This document shows, one piece after another, positions 35,003 to 43,420 of a DNA stretch of 54,911 nt. Within the stretch, counting starts at the first letter, position 1. Each line of letters begins with the position of its first letter. The stretch comes from Acidobacteriaceae bacterium (lineage in GTDB: Bacteria > Acidobacteriota > Terriglobia > Terriglobales > Acidobacteriaceae): the NCBI GenBank assembly GCA_030040425.1, contig JASHTS010000025.1, positions 1 to 54,911 on the forward strand, written 5' to 3'. The translations under genes were made by a program, and so were the position numbers. The notes under the pieces were generated by a model, which searched no databases, was not told the origin of the DNA, and saw nothing but the letters and a program-made list of their open reading frames with translations.

Positions 35003-37234
35003 ATGCGGAAACCACCCTTGGATTTCCTTCCGTGGCTTGTCCTCGGAGCCGGATTCCTTATCGCCGCGCCGGTCGCAGGCGGCCAGGCTCCTCAAAGCAG
35101 CTCCACGCCGCCGGGATCGACGGAGCCACACTACCCCATGAATGAAGATCTGCGCCACATCAAGGCGCTGAGCCAGCCGCAGCTCTCGCCGGACGGCAAG
35201 CAGGTTCTTTTCACGGTCACGGAGTCGACGGCCGACGGCGCGGGAAGCCACCTGTGGATGGTTCCCGTTGCCGGCGGCGAGAAGCCGCGGCAGCTCACCT
35301 ATTCGCCGTCGACGGACAAGTCCGGCGAACACGCCGCGCAGTGGTCTCCGGATGGAATGGCCATTTACTTCGCTGCCAGACGCGGCGAGCACACGCAGCT
35401 TTTCCGGCTCGATATGCGCGGCGGCGATGCAGCTCCCTATGACCTGAAGGTGCCGCCGGCGGTTGACGAGTCGAAAGCCAGCAACGCCATTCCGCCGGTC
35501 GGCGCTGAGAAAAAGGGAACCGCGGCTGGAGGGAGCAAAGACAGCAGCGACTCGGCGGGAAAACCGGACGCTGCCGCGGAGCCGCTGGCGATCGACGTGA
35601 GCGGATTCGCGCCCTCGCCCGACGGCAAGTGGCTCGCCGTGTGGGCGCGCGACCCGGAGACTCCCGGCGAGAAGAAGCAGAGGGACGCCAAGGCCGATGC
35701 CGAGGCTGTGAACCAGTCGCAGCACTTCACCCGCCTCTACCTGGCCGCGCTCGCGCAGGATGGGTCTTTTGACGGTGCGTTGAAACCCGTTGCCGTCGAT
35801 CCCGACGTGCACGGTGTGTATTGGTCGCCGGACGGCGGACGCCTGCTGGTATTCACCGAAAAGCCGAACGGCGAGTCCGATCTCGGCCCGGGCGGGGCGG
35901 AGTGGATGGTCGAGGTTTCCGCGCCCGGCAAACCCGTCCGCCTCGCGAGCGTTCCCGCCACGGTGAGCGGGGGTGCGGCGTGGAAGGCCGACGGCAGCGA
36001 GATTTTCTTTGCGGCACAAACGCCTGAGGACGCGCCTCCGGGTTACGACGAGCTGTTCGCGCTGCCGACCGGCGCCGACCCAAACTCTGGCGGAAGCCCG
36101 CGCCGCCTCTCCGCCGGATTCAAAGGGCAGTTGTACGGCCAGCCCATGTTTTCGACGAGCGATGGCCTCGTGGCCGAGGCGGGCATCGGCTTCAGCATCG
36201 CGCCGGTGCGGCTGGAGCTCGATGGCAGCAAGCCGCCGGTTCCTTTGCGCCTGGGCGCCGCGGTGGTCAGCGGACTGAACACCAATCGCCGTCAGACGGG
36301 CTGGGTGTGGCTGGCGGAGAGCGGAGGCGATCCTGAAAAAATGTGCTACGCGGAGCATCTCGGCGATGCGTGTACCTTGCTGCCCACGCCGGCTCTCGCA
36401 CCCGAGCACCTGAGAGGAGTGAAGCCGGAGCTGGTTCGCTGGAAGAGCGGCGACTTCGAGATCGAGGGACTGCTCGCCTTGCCCGACATCCCGGCGGGCG
36501 CAAAGGCGCCCCTGATCGTGGATGTGCACGGAGGGCCGTTTGGCGCTTTTGCCGACCGCAACGATTCCTTCGTGGCCTTCCTCGTTGGCCATGGCTGGGC
36601 CGTGTTGCTTCCCAACCCGCGCGGATCGTCCAACTATGGCGTCGCTTTCGCCGCGGCCAACAAAGACGACCTGGGCGACGGCGATTACCAGGACATCATG
36701 GCGGGCGTAGATGCGGTGCTGGCCCAATATCCCATCGATGCCGGCAGGATGGCTCTCTTCGGGTACAGCTACGGCGGGGAAATGGCCGCCTTCGTCGAAG
36801 GCAAGACCGATCGCTTCAAGGCCATCGTGAGCGGGGCGCCGGTCATCGACCAGTTCAGCGAGTACGGCACGGAAGGCGACTCATGGTACGACCGCTGGTA
36901 CTTCGGCAAACCCTGGGAGCACTTCGCGGACGCGTGGAAGCAGAGTCCGCTCTCCGGCGCCGGCCGGGCAAAGACGCCGTTTCTGCTGCTGCAGGGCGAG
37001 AGCGACACCGTTGACCCGTTAGGCCAGTCCGAAGAGATGTATCGCGCCCTGCGCCAGGAAGGCGTTCCGGTGGAGCTGGTCGCCTATCCGCGCGAGAACC
37101 ACGGACCACTGGCTGGCGGCCTGCTGGGAAGACCGTCGCCCGAGCCGTGGCACGGCTACGATGCGCGCCAGAGGCTGGTCGAGTTCATCGAAAAAAACTT
37201 CGGCCCGACCCATGCTGCGGAGAGCAGGCAGTAG
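35003..37234 (+). CDS. Secreted S9 family serine peptidase
   Basis: A 743-residue exported prolyl-oligopeptidase-type enzyme. The signal peptide is at residues 1-29. A WD40/TolB-like beta-propeller follows (LSPDGKQVLFTVTEST, WSPDGMAIYFAARRG, WSPDGGRLLVFTEKP), then the alpha/beta-hydrolase domain: nucleophile in LFGYSYGGEMAAF (S about 587), acid in LQGESDTVDP (about 667) and His in PRENHGPLAG (about 699). It likely trims peptides in the periplasm or outside. I choose ATG 35003 because the signal peptide begins there and TATGCT lies 6 nt upstream; the frame is open from 34931. Confidence 0.88.
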   Translation: MRKPPLDFLPWLVLGAGFLIAAPVAGGQAPQSSSTPPGSTEPHYPMNEDLRHIKALSQPQLSPDGKQVLFTVTESTADGAGSHLWMVPVAGGEKPRQLTYSPSTDKSGEHAAQWSPDGMAIYFAARRGEHTQLFRLDMRGGDAAPYDLKVPPAVDESKASNAIPPVGAEKKGTAAGGSKDSSDSAGKPDAAAEPLAIDVSGFAPSPDGKWLAVWARDPETPGEKKQRDAKADAEAVNQSQHFTRLYLAALAQDGSFDGALKPVAVDPDVHGVYWSPDGGRLLVFTEKPNGESDLGPGGAEWMVEVSAPGKPVRLASVPATVSGGAAWKADGSEIFFAAQTPEDAPPGYDELFALPTGADPNSGGSPRRLSAGFKGQLYGQPMFSTSDGLVAEAGIGFSIAPVRLELDGSKPPVPLRLGAAVVSGLNTNRRQTGWVWLAESGGDPEKMCYAEHLGDACTLLPTPALAPEHLRGVKPELVRWKSGDFEIEGLLALPDIPAGAKAPLIVDVHGGPFGAFADRNDSFVAFLVGHGWAVLLPNPRGSSNYGVAFAAANKDDLGDGDYQDIMAGVDAVLAQYPIDAGRMALFGYSYGGEMAAFVEGKTDRFKAIVSGAPVIDQFSEYGTEGDSWYDRWYFGKPWEHFADAWKQSPLSGAGRAKTPFLLLQGESDTVDPLGQSEEMYRALRQEGVPVELVAYPRENHGPLAGGLLGRPSPEPWHGYDARQRLVEFIEKNFGPTHAAESRQ

Positions 37235-37360
37235 CGCGAGAAGTGTTTTCGCGAGCGCAGTGGAGCAGGGCTCGATGCAGCACAGAGAAACGCCGGCGCT
37301 GCTGCCGGACTTCGCGGCGGGCCGGCTCTCCGGCGAGCGTGTGTTACACTCCCATCCGTC

Positions 37361-38971
37361 ATGCGCACCCGCTTCTTTCTCGCATCCATTGCGCTCTTGT
37401 GTCTCTGCGTGGAAACGGCCGCGCTGGCCGCGCAGGATGCGGGCGCGCCGCATCTTGAGAAACACGGCGCGGCCACGCACATGGTTGTCGATGGCCAGCC
37501 TTTTCTCATGCTGGCCGGCGAGCTGCACAATTCCTCTTCGTCGAGCCTCGAATACATGAAGCCCATTTGGCCCAAACTGGAAGACCTGGGCCTGAACACG
37601 GTGGTCACGCCGCTGAGCTGGGAACTGATCGAGCCCAGGGAAGGGACCTACGACTTCACGCTGGTCGACGGGCTGATCGATCAGGCGCGCGCGGCGCACG
37701 AACACGTCGTCTTCCTGTGGCTCGCAACCTGGAAGAACGGGCTTTCGAGCTACGCGCCGGTCTGGGTCAAAGAGGATTCGCGCCGCTTCACACGCGAGGT
37801 GCTTCACGGGCAGGAAGCGGAGATATTGAGTCCGATGTGCGCGGCCACGCTCGAAGCCGACAGCCGCGCCTTTGCGGCGCTGATGCGCCACATCAAGGAA
37901 AAGGATGGCAGCGGGCACACGGTCCTGATGATGCAGGTGGAAAACGAGGTGGGCGTGCTGGGCGACTCGCGGGACCGCTCCGAGGCGGCGGACAAGGCCT
38001 TTGCATCGCCGGCTCCGGCGCAGCTGACGGCGTATCTGGTTGCCCACCGCGACACGCTGTATCCCGATCTGCACGATCTTTGGATTGCAAACGGCGCCAG
38101 GACATCCGGCACGTGGGCCGAAATCTTCGGCGACACGCAACGCGCCGACGAGATCTTCATGGCCTGGCACTACGCGCGCTTTATTCAGGCCGTGGCCGCG
38201 CGCGGCAAACAGGAGTACGACATTCCCATGTACGTGAATACCTGGCTTGCCGGCGAGGACACGCCGCCGGGCGAGTACCCGAGCGGAGGGCCCGAACCAC
38301 GAGTGGTCGATATATGGAGGGCGGCCGGGAGCGCGCTCGATTTCTATTCGCCCGATCTTTATTCGCCGAACTTCGAGGAGTGGTGCCGGCGCTATCATCG
38401 CGACGGCAACCCGCTCTTCATGCCGGAGGCGCGCGGCGGCGCGGCCGGCGCCGCGAACGTGTTTTATGCTCTGGGCGAGGAGGCGGGCCTGGGATTCTCG
38501 CCCTTCGGCATCGAGTCAGAAGCCAGCGACAGCGACCCGCTGGGCGAGAGCTACAAGGCCATCGCGGCCATTGCACCGCTGCTGCTCGCGCACCAGAGCG
38601 CGGGCGACGTGCGCGGCTTTGTGCTCAACCACGACCACCCCGTTGCGGACCTAACCTTGAACGGCTACACGCTGCACGTGACCATTGACAACGTCTGGGA
38701 TCGATCGATCGAGAACGGCTTCGGACTCATCATGGCTGACGGCAAGGACGCATTTCTCGGCGTGGGTAAAGGCTTTCGGGTGCAGTTCACGCCGCGCGAC
38801 GGGAGCCCGCTCAGAGCCGGCATAGGCGCGGTGGACGAAGGCGCATTTCAGGCCGGCCAGTGGATTCCCGGCCGGCGGCTGAACGGCGACGAGGACGAGC
38901 AGGGCGTGGCCTGGCGCTTCGATTCCAGGCAGGTGCACACGGAGAAGGTCACGCTATACCGGTTCGAGTAG
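37361..38971 (+). CDS. Secreted GH35-like beta-galactosidase with DUF5597 C-terminus
   Basis: A 536-residue exported glycosidase. The signal peptide is at residues 1-23. A TIM-barrel follows: FLMLAGELHNSSSSSLEYM, LNTVVTPLSWELIEPREGTY (GH35/GH42-like), the acid/base Glu in MMQVENEVG (about 194) and the nucleophile Glu in FMPEARGG (about 355). The last 130 residues match the DUF5597 type that accompanies these enzymes. It probably releases beta-linked galactose or arabinose from plant polymers. TACACT (37345-37350) lies 10 nt before the ATG, which has no Shine-Dalgarno. Confidence 0.85.
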   Translation: MRTRFFLASIALLCLCVETAALAAQDAGAPHLEKHGAATHMVVDGQPFLMLAGELHNSSSSSLEYMKPIWPKLEDLGLNTVVTPLSWELIEPREGTYDFTLVDGLIDQARAAHEHVVFLWLATWKNGLSSYAPVWVKEDSRRFTREVLHGQEAEILSPMCAATLEADSRAFAALMRHIKEKDGSGHTVLMMQVENEVGVLGDSRDRSEAADKAFASPAPAQLTAYLVAHRDTLYPDLHDLWIANGARTSGTWAEIFGDTQRADEIFMAWHYARFIQAVAARGKQEYDIPMYVNTWLAGEDTPPGEYPSGGPEPRVVDIWRAAGSALDFYSPDLYSPNFEEWCRRYHRDGNPLFMPEARGGAAGAANVFYALGEEAGLGFSPFGIESEASDSDPLGESYKAIAAIAPLLLAHQSAGDVRGFVLNHDHPVADLTLNGYTLHVTIDNVWDRSIENGFGLIMADGKDAFLGVGKGFRVQFTPRDGSPLRAGIGAVDEGAFQAGQWIPGRRLNGDEDEQGVAWRFDSRQVHTEKVTLYRFE

Positions 38972-39011
38972 CATGAAATTCGAACCAAGCGTGCGGCGCT
39001 AGAATTAACCC

Positions 39012-40490
39012 ATGTCCGCAGCCGCATCGCTCGCAGCCGGGGTTCTGGCCAAATACGAGCCCGTCATCGGCCTCGAAGTGCACGCGCAACTGCTCACCGC
39101 GACGAAGATTTTTTGCGGTTGCGCGAACAAGTTCGGCTCCGAACCCAATACCAACATCTGCGCGGTGTGCCTCGGCCTGCCCGGCGCGTTGCCGGTGCTC
39201 AACGCCAAAGCCGTCGAGTTCGCTACGCTGGCGTCGCTGGCTCTCCACTGCACGGTGAACGAGCGCTCCATCTTTGCGCGCAAGAATTATTTCTATCCCG
39301 ACCTGCCCAAGGGCTACCAGATCTCGCAGTACGACCGGCCGCTGGCGGAGCATGGCTGGATCGAGGTTCCCGCCGCGGAAGGCTCGGGGAAAAGGATCGG
39401 CATCACTCGCCTGCACATGGAAGAGGACGCAGGCAAGAGCCTGCACGAGGGGTTCTCCGACTCGGCCACGCGTACCTACCTTGACCTCAACCGCTGCGGC
39501 ACGCCGCTGATTGAAATTGTCAGCGAGCCGGACATGCGCACGCCGGGCGAGGCTTTCGAATACCTCACGCGGCTGAGGGAGATTCTTCTTTACTGCGGCG
39601 TCTCCGACTGCAACATGGAGGAAGGCTCGCTGCGCTGCGACGCCAATGTGAGCGTGCGCCCGCGCGGCCAGGAAAAATTCGGCACCAAGGCGGAAGTGAA
39701 AAACGTCAACAGCTTCCGCTTCATCCGCGCGGCGCTCGAGTACGAGATCGAGCGCCAGGCGGAGATTCTCGAGTCCGGCGGCCGCGTGCTGCAGGAGACG
39801 CGCCTGTGGAACGCCGATGAGGGCCGCACCTATTCCATGCGCTCCAAGGAGCAGGCCCACGACTATCGCTATTTCCCCGAGCCCGATCTGCAGCCGCTGA
39901 TCGTTAGTCCTCAATTCTTGTCCGAGACCAGGAAAAAACTGCCCGAGCTTCCCGAGGCCCGCCGCGCGCGCATGATCGCCGAGTACGATCTTGCGGCTCA
40001 GGACGCGCAGACGCTCACCGCTTCGCGCGCGTTCGCCGACCGCTTTGAGGCCGCGGCCGGGAGGGCACGCACTCCGCGCCGCGTGGCCAACTTGCTGCTC
40101 AATGAAGTGGTAGGACGGCTGAAGGCGCTCGGCCTGGAGCTGGAGCAGTCGCCGGTTTCGATGGCCGGCATCGTGCTCGCTGCCGATTTGCTCGACGAAG
40201 GCAAGATCAGCTCAAAGCAGATGAAACAGCTCTTCGATGCGGCCTTTGAAAAGAGCGAGGATTTCGCCACCGTCTACGAGCGCGAAAAGCCGGAACAGAT
40301 TACCGATGCCGCGGCCCTTGAAAAACTCATTGACGAGGCGATCGCCGCCAACCCCAAGCAGGTGGAGCAGTACCGCAGCGGGAAGAAAACCATGGCCGGT
40401 TTCTTTGTGGGCCAGGTGATGCGCGCCACAAAAGGACAGGCCAATCCGGCGCTGCTCAATGAGCTGGTGACCAAAAAGCTGGAAGGCTGA
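39012..40490 (+). CDS. gatB: Asp-tRNA(Asn)/Glu-tRNA(Gln) amidotransferase subunit B
   Basis: A 492-residue GatB, the kinase and tRNA-binding subunit that amidates Glu-tRNA(Gln) or Asp-tRNA(Asn). Seen are VIGLEVHAQLLTATKIFCGC, NICAVCLGLPGALPVLN (zinc-binding cysteines), FARKNYFYPDLPKGYQISQY, LEEDAG-type HMEEDAGKS, MRSKEQAHDYRYFPEPDL and the C-terminal YqeY-like domain. gatA and gatC are not in the window. GCTAGAAT (38998-39005) ends 6 nt before the ATG and there is no Shine-Dalgarno, a clear leaderless candidate. Confidence 0.96.
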   Translation: MSAAASLAAGVLAKYEPVIGLEVHAQLLTATKIFCGCANKFGSEPNTNICAVCLGLPGALPVLNAKAVEFATLASLALHCTVNERSIFARKNYFYPDLPKGYQISQYDRPLAEHGWIEVPAAEGSGKRIGITRLHMEEDAGKSLHEGFSDSATRTYLDLNRCGTPLIEIVSEPDMRTPGEAFEYLTRLREILLYCGVSDCNMEEGSLRCDANVSVRPRGQEKFGTKAEVKNVNSFRFIRAALEYEIERQAEILESGGRVLQETRLWNADEGRTYSMRSKEQAHDYRYFPEPDLQPLIVSPQFLSETRKKLPELPEARRARMIAEYDLAAQDAQTLTASRAFADRFEAAAGRARTPRRVANLLLNEVVGRLKALGLELEQSPVSMAGIVLAADLLDEGKISSKQMKQLFDAAFEKSEDFATVYEREKPEQITDAAALEKLIDEAIAANPKQVEQYRSGKKTMAGFFVGQVMRATKGQANPALLNELVTKKLEG

Positions 40491-40497
40491 AGCCGGC

Positions 40498-40514
40498 GCG
40501 CTGCGGCGCAGCGC
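40498..40514. terminator. Hairpin between convergent gatB and the secreted-protein gene
   Basis: GCGCTGC (40498-40504) pairs perfectly with GCAGCGC (40508-40514) in a 27 bp convergent gap. A short T-rich stretch (TTATTTC) follows on the plus strand. Confidence 0.45.
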
Positions 40515-40517
40515 AGG

Positions 40518-40898
40518 TTATTTCAGCTTGAGATCGGCCACGAAGTCTTTGCGCGCGTCCCACGAACTTACCGTCTTCATTGCGCTCTTGTGGCCGCCTT
40601 TTTCCGCCCACAGGTCGAAATCCTGGGCCATGTCTACCTGTGCGAAATGGAAGTGGCCGTCGTTGTCGGAAGTGTAGCTGCGGATGGTCTTGGTCTTCTC
40701 GTTTCTCAGGAAGACCGTGGCTCCGGACACCTGGTTCGAGGACGCGTCCTGCACGGTGCCCGAGACTGTGCGCTCGCCGATGTTTTGTGCCTGAACCGCA
40801 GGCGGCGCAAGCACCACGCCCACCCCGAAAAGAATCGTTCCCGCAGCCAGCAACGCAAGAAGCCAGGCAGCCGGCCGGCTTGCCTCGAGATGCTTCAC
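40518..40898 (-). CDS. Secreted carboxypeptidase-regulatory-like (CarbopepD_reg) protein
   Basis: A 126-residue protein with a signal peptide (AAWLLALLAAGTILFGVGVV) and one beta-sandwich of the carboxypeptidase regulatory type: ERTVSGTVQDASSNQVSGAT, VFLRNEKTKTIRSYTSDNDG and HFHFAQVDMAQDFDLWAEKG. Such domains occur at the start of TonB-dependent receptors, but here one stands alone. It starts at GTG 40898, with GAGGAGGA directly upstream, inside the acidic tail codons of the LysW-like gene. The two genes overlap as GTGA, so they are translationally coupled. Confidence 0.75.
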   Translation of the reverse strand: MKHLEASRPAAWLLALLAAGTILFGVGVVLAPPAVQAQNIGERTVSGTVQDASSNQVSGATVFLRNEKTKTIRSYTSDNDGHFHFAQVDMAQDFDLWAEKGGHKSAMKTVSSWDARKDFVADLKLK

Positions 40899-41092
40899 TC
40901 CTCCTCCTCGTCTTCGTTTTTGTAAAGATCTTCTTCCTCCTCGAATTCTTCCTCTATGCGTGCCAGCTCCAGCGGCTCGACCCCCACCACCTCGAACTCC
41001 GTTCCACACTCCTCGCAGGCGACCACGTCGCCTTCTTCCACTTCGTCGATCTCAATATCCAGGTCGCTCTCGCATTCGGGGCAGCTGGGCAT
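40895..41092 (-). CDS. LysW-like zinc-ribbon carrier protein
   Basis: A 65-residue very acidic protein. Two CxxC pairs (C4, C7, C26, C29) form a zinc ribbon as in LysW, the amino-group carrier of lysine and arginine synthesis; VVACEECGTEFEVVGVEPLEL matches LysW closely. LysW normally ends in EDWGE, whose last Glu carries the substrate; here the end is NEDEEEE, still a Glu but without the motif. No LysX, LysZ, LysY or other lys/arg gene is near. GAGG lies about 8 nt before the ATG and TAGAAT about 28 nt upstream. It is coupled to a secreted-protein gene. Confidence 0.75.
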   Translation of the reverse strand: MPSCPECESDLDIEIDEVEEGDVVACEECGTEFEVVGVEPLELARIEEEFEEEEDLYKNEDEEEE

Positions 41093-41519
41093 GGCAGATT
41101 CCTCTCTCCACTTGCATTCTAGTTCGAGGGTTGCGGCATGTGCCGCAAAAGCGAAAAACTCAAGTCTCCGCAGATTCCCTGAAGTAGCCCTGTTGCGGAA
41201 TGGCCGCTGCGCGTATCCGCGCCCAAAACCGCACGGGTTCCGATCGCAGTCCTACGCATCCCGGTGAAGAAAATCGGCTTCCGGAGTTCAGAGCGAAAAA
41301 GCGAAAAACCGGAACGATCCCTCTCAATTCCGCGGCGCAGGGACTTGCGATCCCGCTATAGTTTTAGGGAGGACCCGGCCTCAGGTCAAGGCCCGACGCC
41401 ACAGCCGACGTAACCTCCGGCACGGGATTCCACGGCGCATTTTGAAGCGCGGACGAGGCGCTCGCGCTCCGCCGCCTCCATGACAGCGAGCCGCATTTGC
41501 GGTTACCCTGAGGATTGCA
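41093..41519. other. 427 bp divergent gap, no gene seen
   Basis: AAAAGCGAAAAAC occurs near 41150 and again near 41302. GCTATAGT (41355-41362) is a candidate -10 on the plus strand. TAGAAT for the LysW-like gene lies near 41120 on the minus strand. I see nothing else. Confidence 0.4.
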
Positions 41520-42356
41520 ATGGCTCGAACCGGTTCCAGGTCGATTGTCTTCCCCGATTTCCGCGGCGCCACGCGCTGGCTCATCCTCGTCAATCTTGCT
41601 TCCTATTTTCTGTTCATGCTCCTGAGCCTGGCCTCTTCCGGGCTGGCCGCGCTGCTCATGAGCAAGTTGATGTTCATTCCCGATTCCTTTCTGCACGGAG
41701 AGCTGTGGCAGCCGGTCACGTACAGCTTCATCCATCCTCCCGACGTGCTGCTGGGCACGGTGCTCGAGCTGCTTTCACTCTGGTTCCTGGTTGGATTTCT
41801 GGAAAGCTTTCACGGCGCGAACTGGGTGATGAGCTTATACGCGGTCTCCGTGCTGGGCACGGCCGCGGCGGGGCTGGCCATCTATGCGGGCAGGGGCACG
41901 CTGGGCTACTCGCTGCTGCCCCTGCCGCTTTACGGATGCTTCGGAGGAATCTTCGGGCTGCTCGTGGCCATTGCCGCGCTCTACGGCGATATGCAATTCA
42001 CGCTTTTCCCGTTGCCGATAAGCATCAAGGCCCGCTATATCGCCGTAATCTATCTGCTCGTGGCCCTGGCCCTGCTGTATGGCCAGGAGCGGATGCTTGC
42101 CTTTGCCCAGCTCGGGGGCGCGCTCGGCGGCCTTTTCTGGGCGCGGCTGGCGCCGCGGCAGAGAATCTCCTTCAAGCCCGGCTTTGCGTTCAGCGAGCGA
42201 TGGTACGGGATGCGCAACCGCTACTACCGCTGGAAGCGCCGCCGCGCCGCGCGCAAGTTCGAAGTCTATATGCGCCGCCAGGGGCGCACCGTCAAATTCG
42301 ACGGCCAGGGCCGGCTGATCGACGAAGACCAGGACGACAAGAAGCGCTGGAACTGA
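41520..42356 (+). CDS. Rhomboid-fold membrane protein lacking catalytic residues
   Basis: A 278-residue protein with six membrane helices in rhomboid order. LWQPVTYSFIHP matches the rhomboid loop before helix 2, and LWFLVGFLESFHG matches its continuation. The catalytic sites are changed: G-x-S-G is GCFG (F141 in place of Ser), the helix 6 His is Gln (Q197 in FAQLGGALGG), and the helix 2 H-x3-N is lost. It is therefore probably a rhomboid pseudoprotease. A basic C-terminal tail (RWKRRRAARKFEVYMRRQG) follows. GAGGA lies about 6 nt before the ATG. Confidence 0.78.
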   Translation: MARTGSRSIVFPDFRGATRWLILVNLASYFLFMLLSLASSGLAALLMSKLMFIPDSFLHGELWQPVTYSFIHPPDVLLGTVLELLSLWFLVGFLESFHGANWVMSLYAVSVLGTAAAGLAIYAGRGTLGYSLLPLPLYGCFGGIFGLLVAIAALYGDMQFTLFPLPISIKARYIAVIYLLVALALLYGQERMLAFAQLGGALGGLFWARLAPRQRISFKPGFAFSERWYGMRNRYYRWKRRRAARKFEVYMRRQGRTVKFDGQGRLIDEDQDDKKRWN

Positions 42357-42378
42357 AGAGCAGGGAGCGAGGGAGCAA

Positions 42379-42392
42379 GGGAACAGGGATCA
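42379..42392 (+). repeat. Copy of the terC tail repeat unit
   Basis: GGGAACAGGGATCA is identical to two units in the repeat at 12954-13028. It sits just after the rhomboid-like gene. Confidence 0.6.
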
Positions 42393-42460
42393 TCTGAACA
42401 CGGAGCGAGCCCGGGTGACGCGAGAGCCGGCGCGTCCAATCCGCTACAATCCTTTCTGGC

Positions 42461-43411
42461 ATGAGCGCAAAGATCGCCTTTCTTTTTCCTGGACAGGGAT
42501 CGCAGGCTGTGGGCATGGGCCGCGATCTGGCGGAAAAGTTTCCCCTTGCCGCGGAGACCTTCAACGAAGCCGATGCAGCGCTCGAGTTTCCGCTGTCCCG
42601 TCTCTGTTTCGACGGGCCGGAAGAAGAGCTGCGCCTGACCGAGAACACGCAGCCGGCCATTCTCACCGTGAGCGTGGCCGCGGCGCGCGTGCTCGCTGGG
42701 CACGGCGTGACGCCGACGCTCGCGGCCGGCCACTCTTTGGGCGAGTGGTCCGCGCACGTGATCGCCGGCACTTTCAGCTTTGCGGATGCAGTGCGGGCGG
42801 TGAAAGCGCGCGGGCGCGCCATGCAGCAGGCGGTTCCGGCAGGCGAAGGCGCCATGGCGGCCGTGCTCGCGCTCGACGCAGCGCAGGTGACGGAGGCGTG
42901 CGCGGCAGTGGAGAGGGAAACCGGACTCACGGTGACTGCGGCCAATCTCAACTCGCCTAACCAGACCGTCATTTCCGGCGCCACGGCCGCGGTGGAGAAG
43001 GCTGCTGCTCTGTGCAAAGCGAGGGGCGCGCGCCGCGCGGTGATGCTTCCGGTGAGCGCGCCTTTTCATTGCGCCCTGATGGCTCCAGCGCAGGAGGCAG
43101 TGGCGCGCGTGCTCGCCGGCGTCGCGCTGAATCATCCGCGCATTCCCGTTGCTGCGAATGTGAGCGGCACACTGGTGACAACCGCGGACGCCACGCGCGA
43201 CGCGCTGACGCGCCAGGTCACGGGCGCGGTGCGCTGGGTGGATTGCATGCGCGCGCTGAAAGCTGCGGGCGCGCAAGCGTTCATTGAAGCCGGTCCCGGC
43301 AAAGTGCTCTGCGGCCTGCTCAAGCAGATCGATCCGGAGCTGAAATCGATGAACGTGGAGGATGCGGCGAGTTTGGAGAAGACGCTGGCGGAGCTGACGG
43401 CTCTCGCATAA
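42461..43411 (+). CDS. fabD: Malonyl CoA-ACP transacylase
   Basis: A 316-residue enzyme that loads malonate from CoA onto acyl carrier protein. The nucleophile is S92 in GHSLGEWSAH and the catalytic His is H203 in SAPFHCALM; FLFPGQGSQAVGMG opens the protein as usual. It is a lone gene, not clustered with fabH, fabG or acpP. GCTACAAT (42443-42450) ends 10 nt before the ATG and no Shine-Dalgarno is seen. It converges with the oligopeptidase gene with only 9 bp between them. Confidence 0.96.
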   Translation: MSAKIAFLFPGQGSQAVGMGRDLAEKFPLAAETFNEADAALEFPLSRLCFDGPEEELRLTENTQPAILTVSVAAARVLAGHGVTPTLAAGHSLGEWSAHVIAGTFSFADAVRAVKARGRAMQQAVPAGEGAMAAVLALDAAQVTEACAAVERETGLTVTAANLNSPNQTVISGATAAVEKAAALCKARGARRAVMLPVSAPFHCALMAPAQEAVARVLAGVALNHPRIPVAANVSGTLVTTADATRDALTRQVTGAVRWVDCMRALKAAGAQAFIEAGPGKVLCGLLKQIDPELKSMNVEDAASLEKTLAELTALA

Positions 43412-43420
43412 GTCGGCTTC

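Noticed and set aside
34730-36727. Long minus-strand open frame over infC and the S9 peptidase gene
   Set aside because: Low-complexity Arg/His/Gly-rich translation and no motif; both plus-strand genes are certain.
40895-41092. Lysine or arginine biosynthesis LysW
   Set aside because: The EDWGE end is missing and no lysX, lysZ, lysY, lysJ or lysK gene is nearby; kept only as LysW-like.
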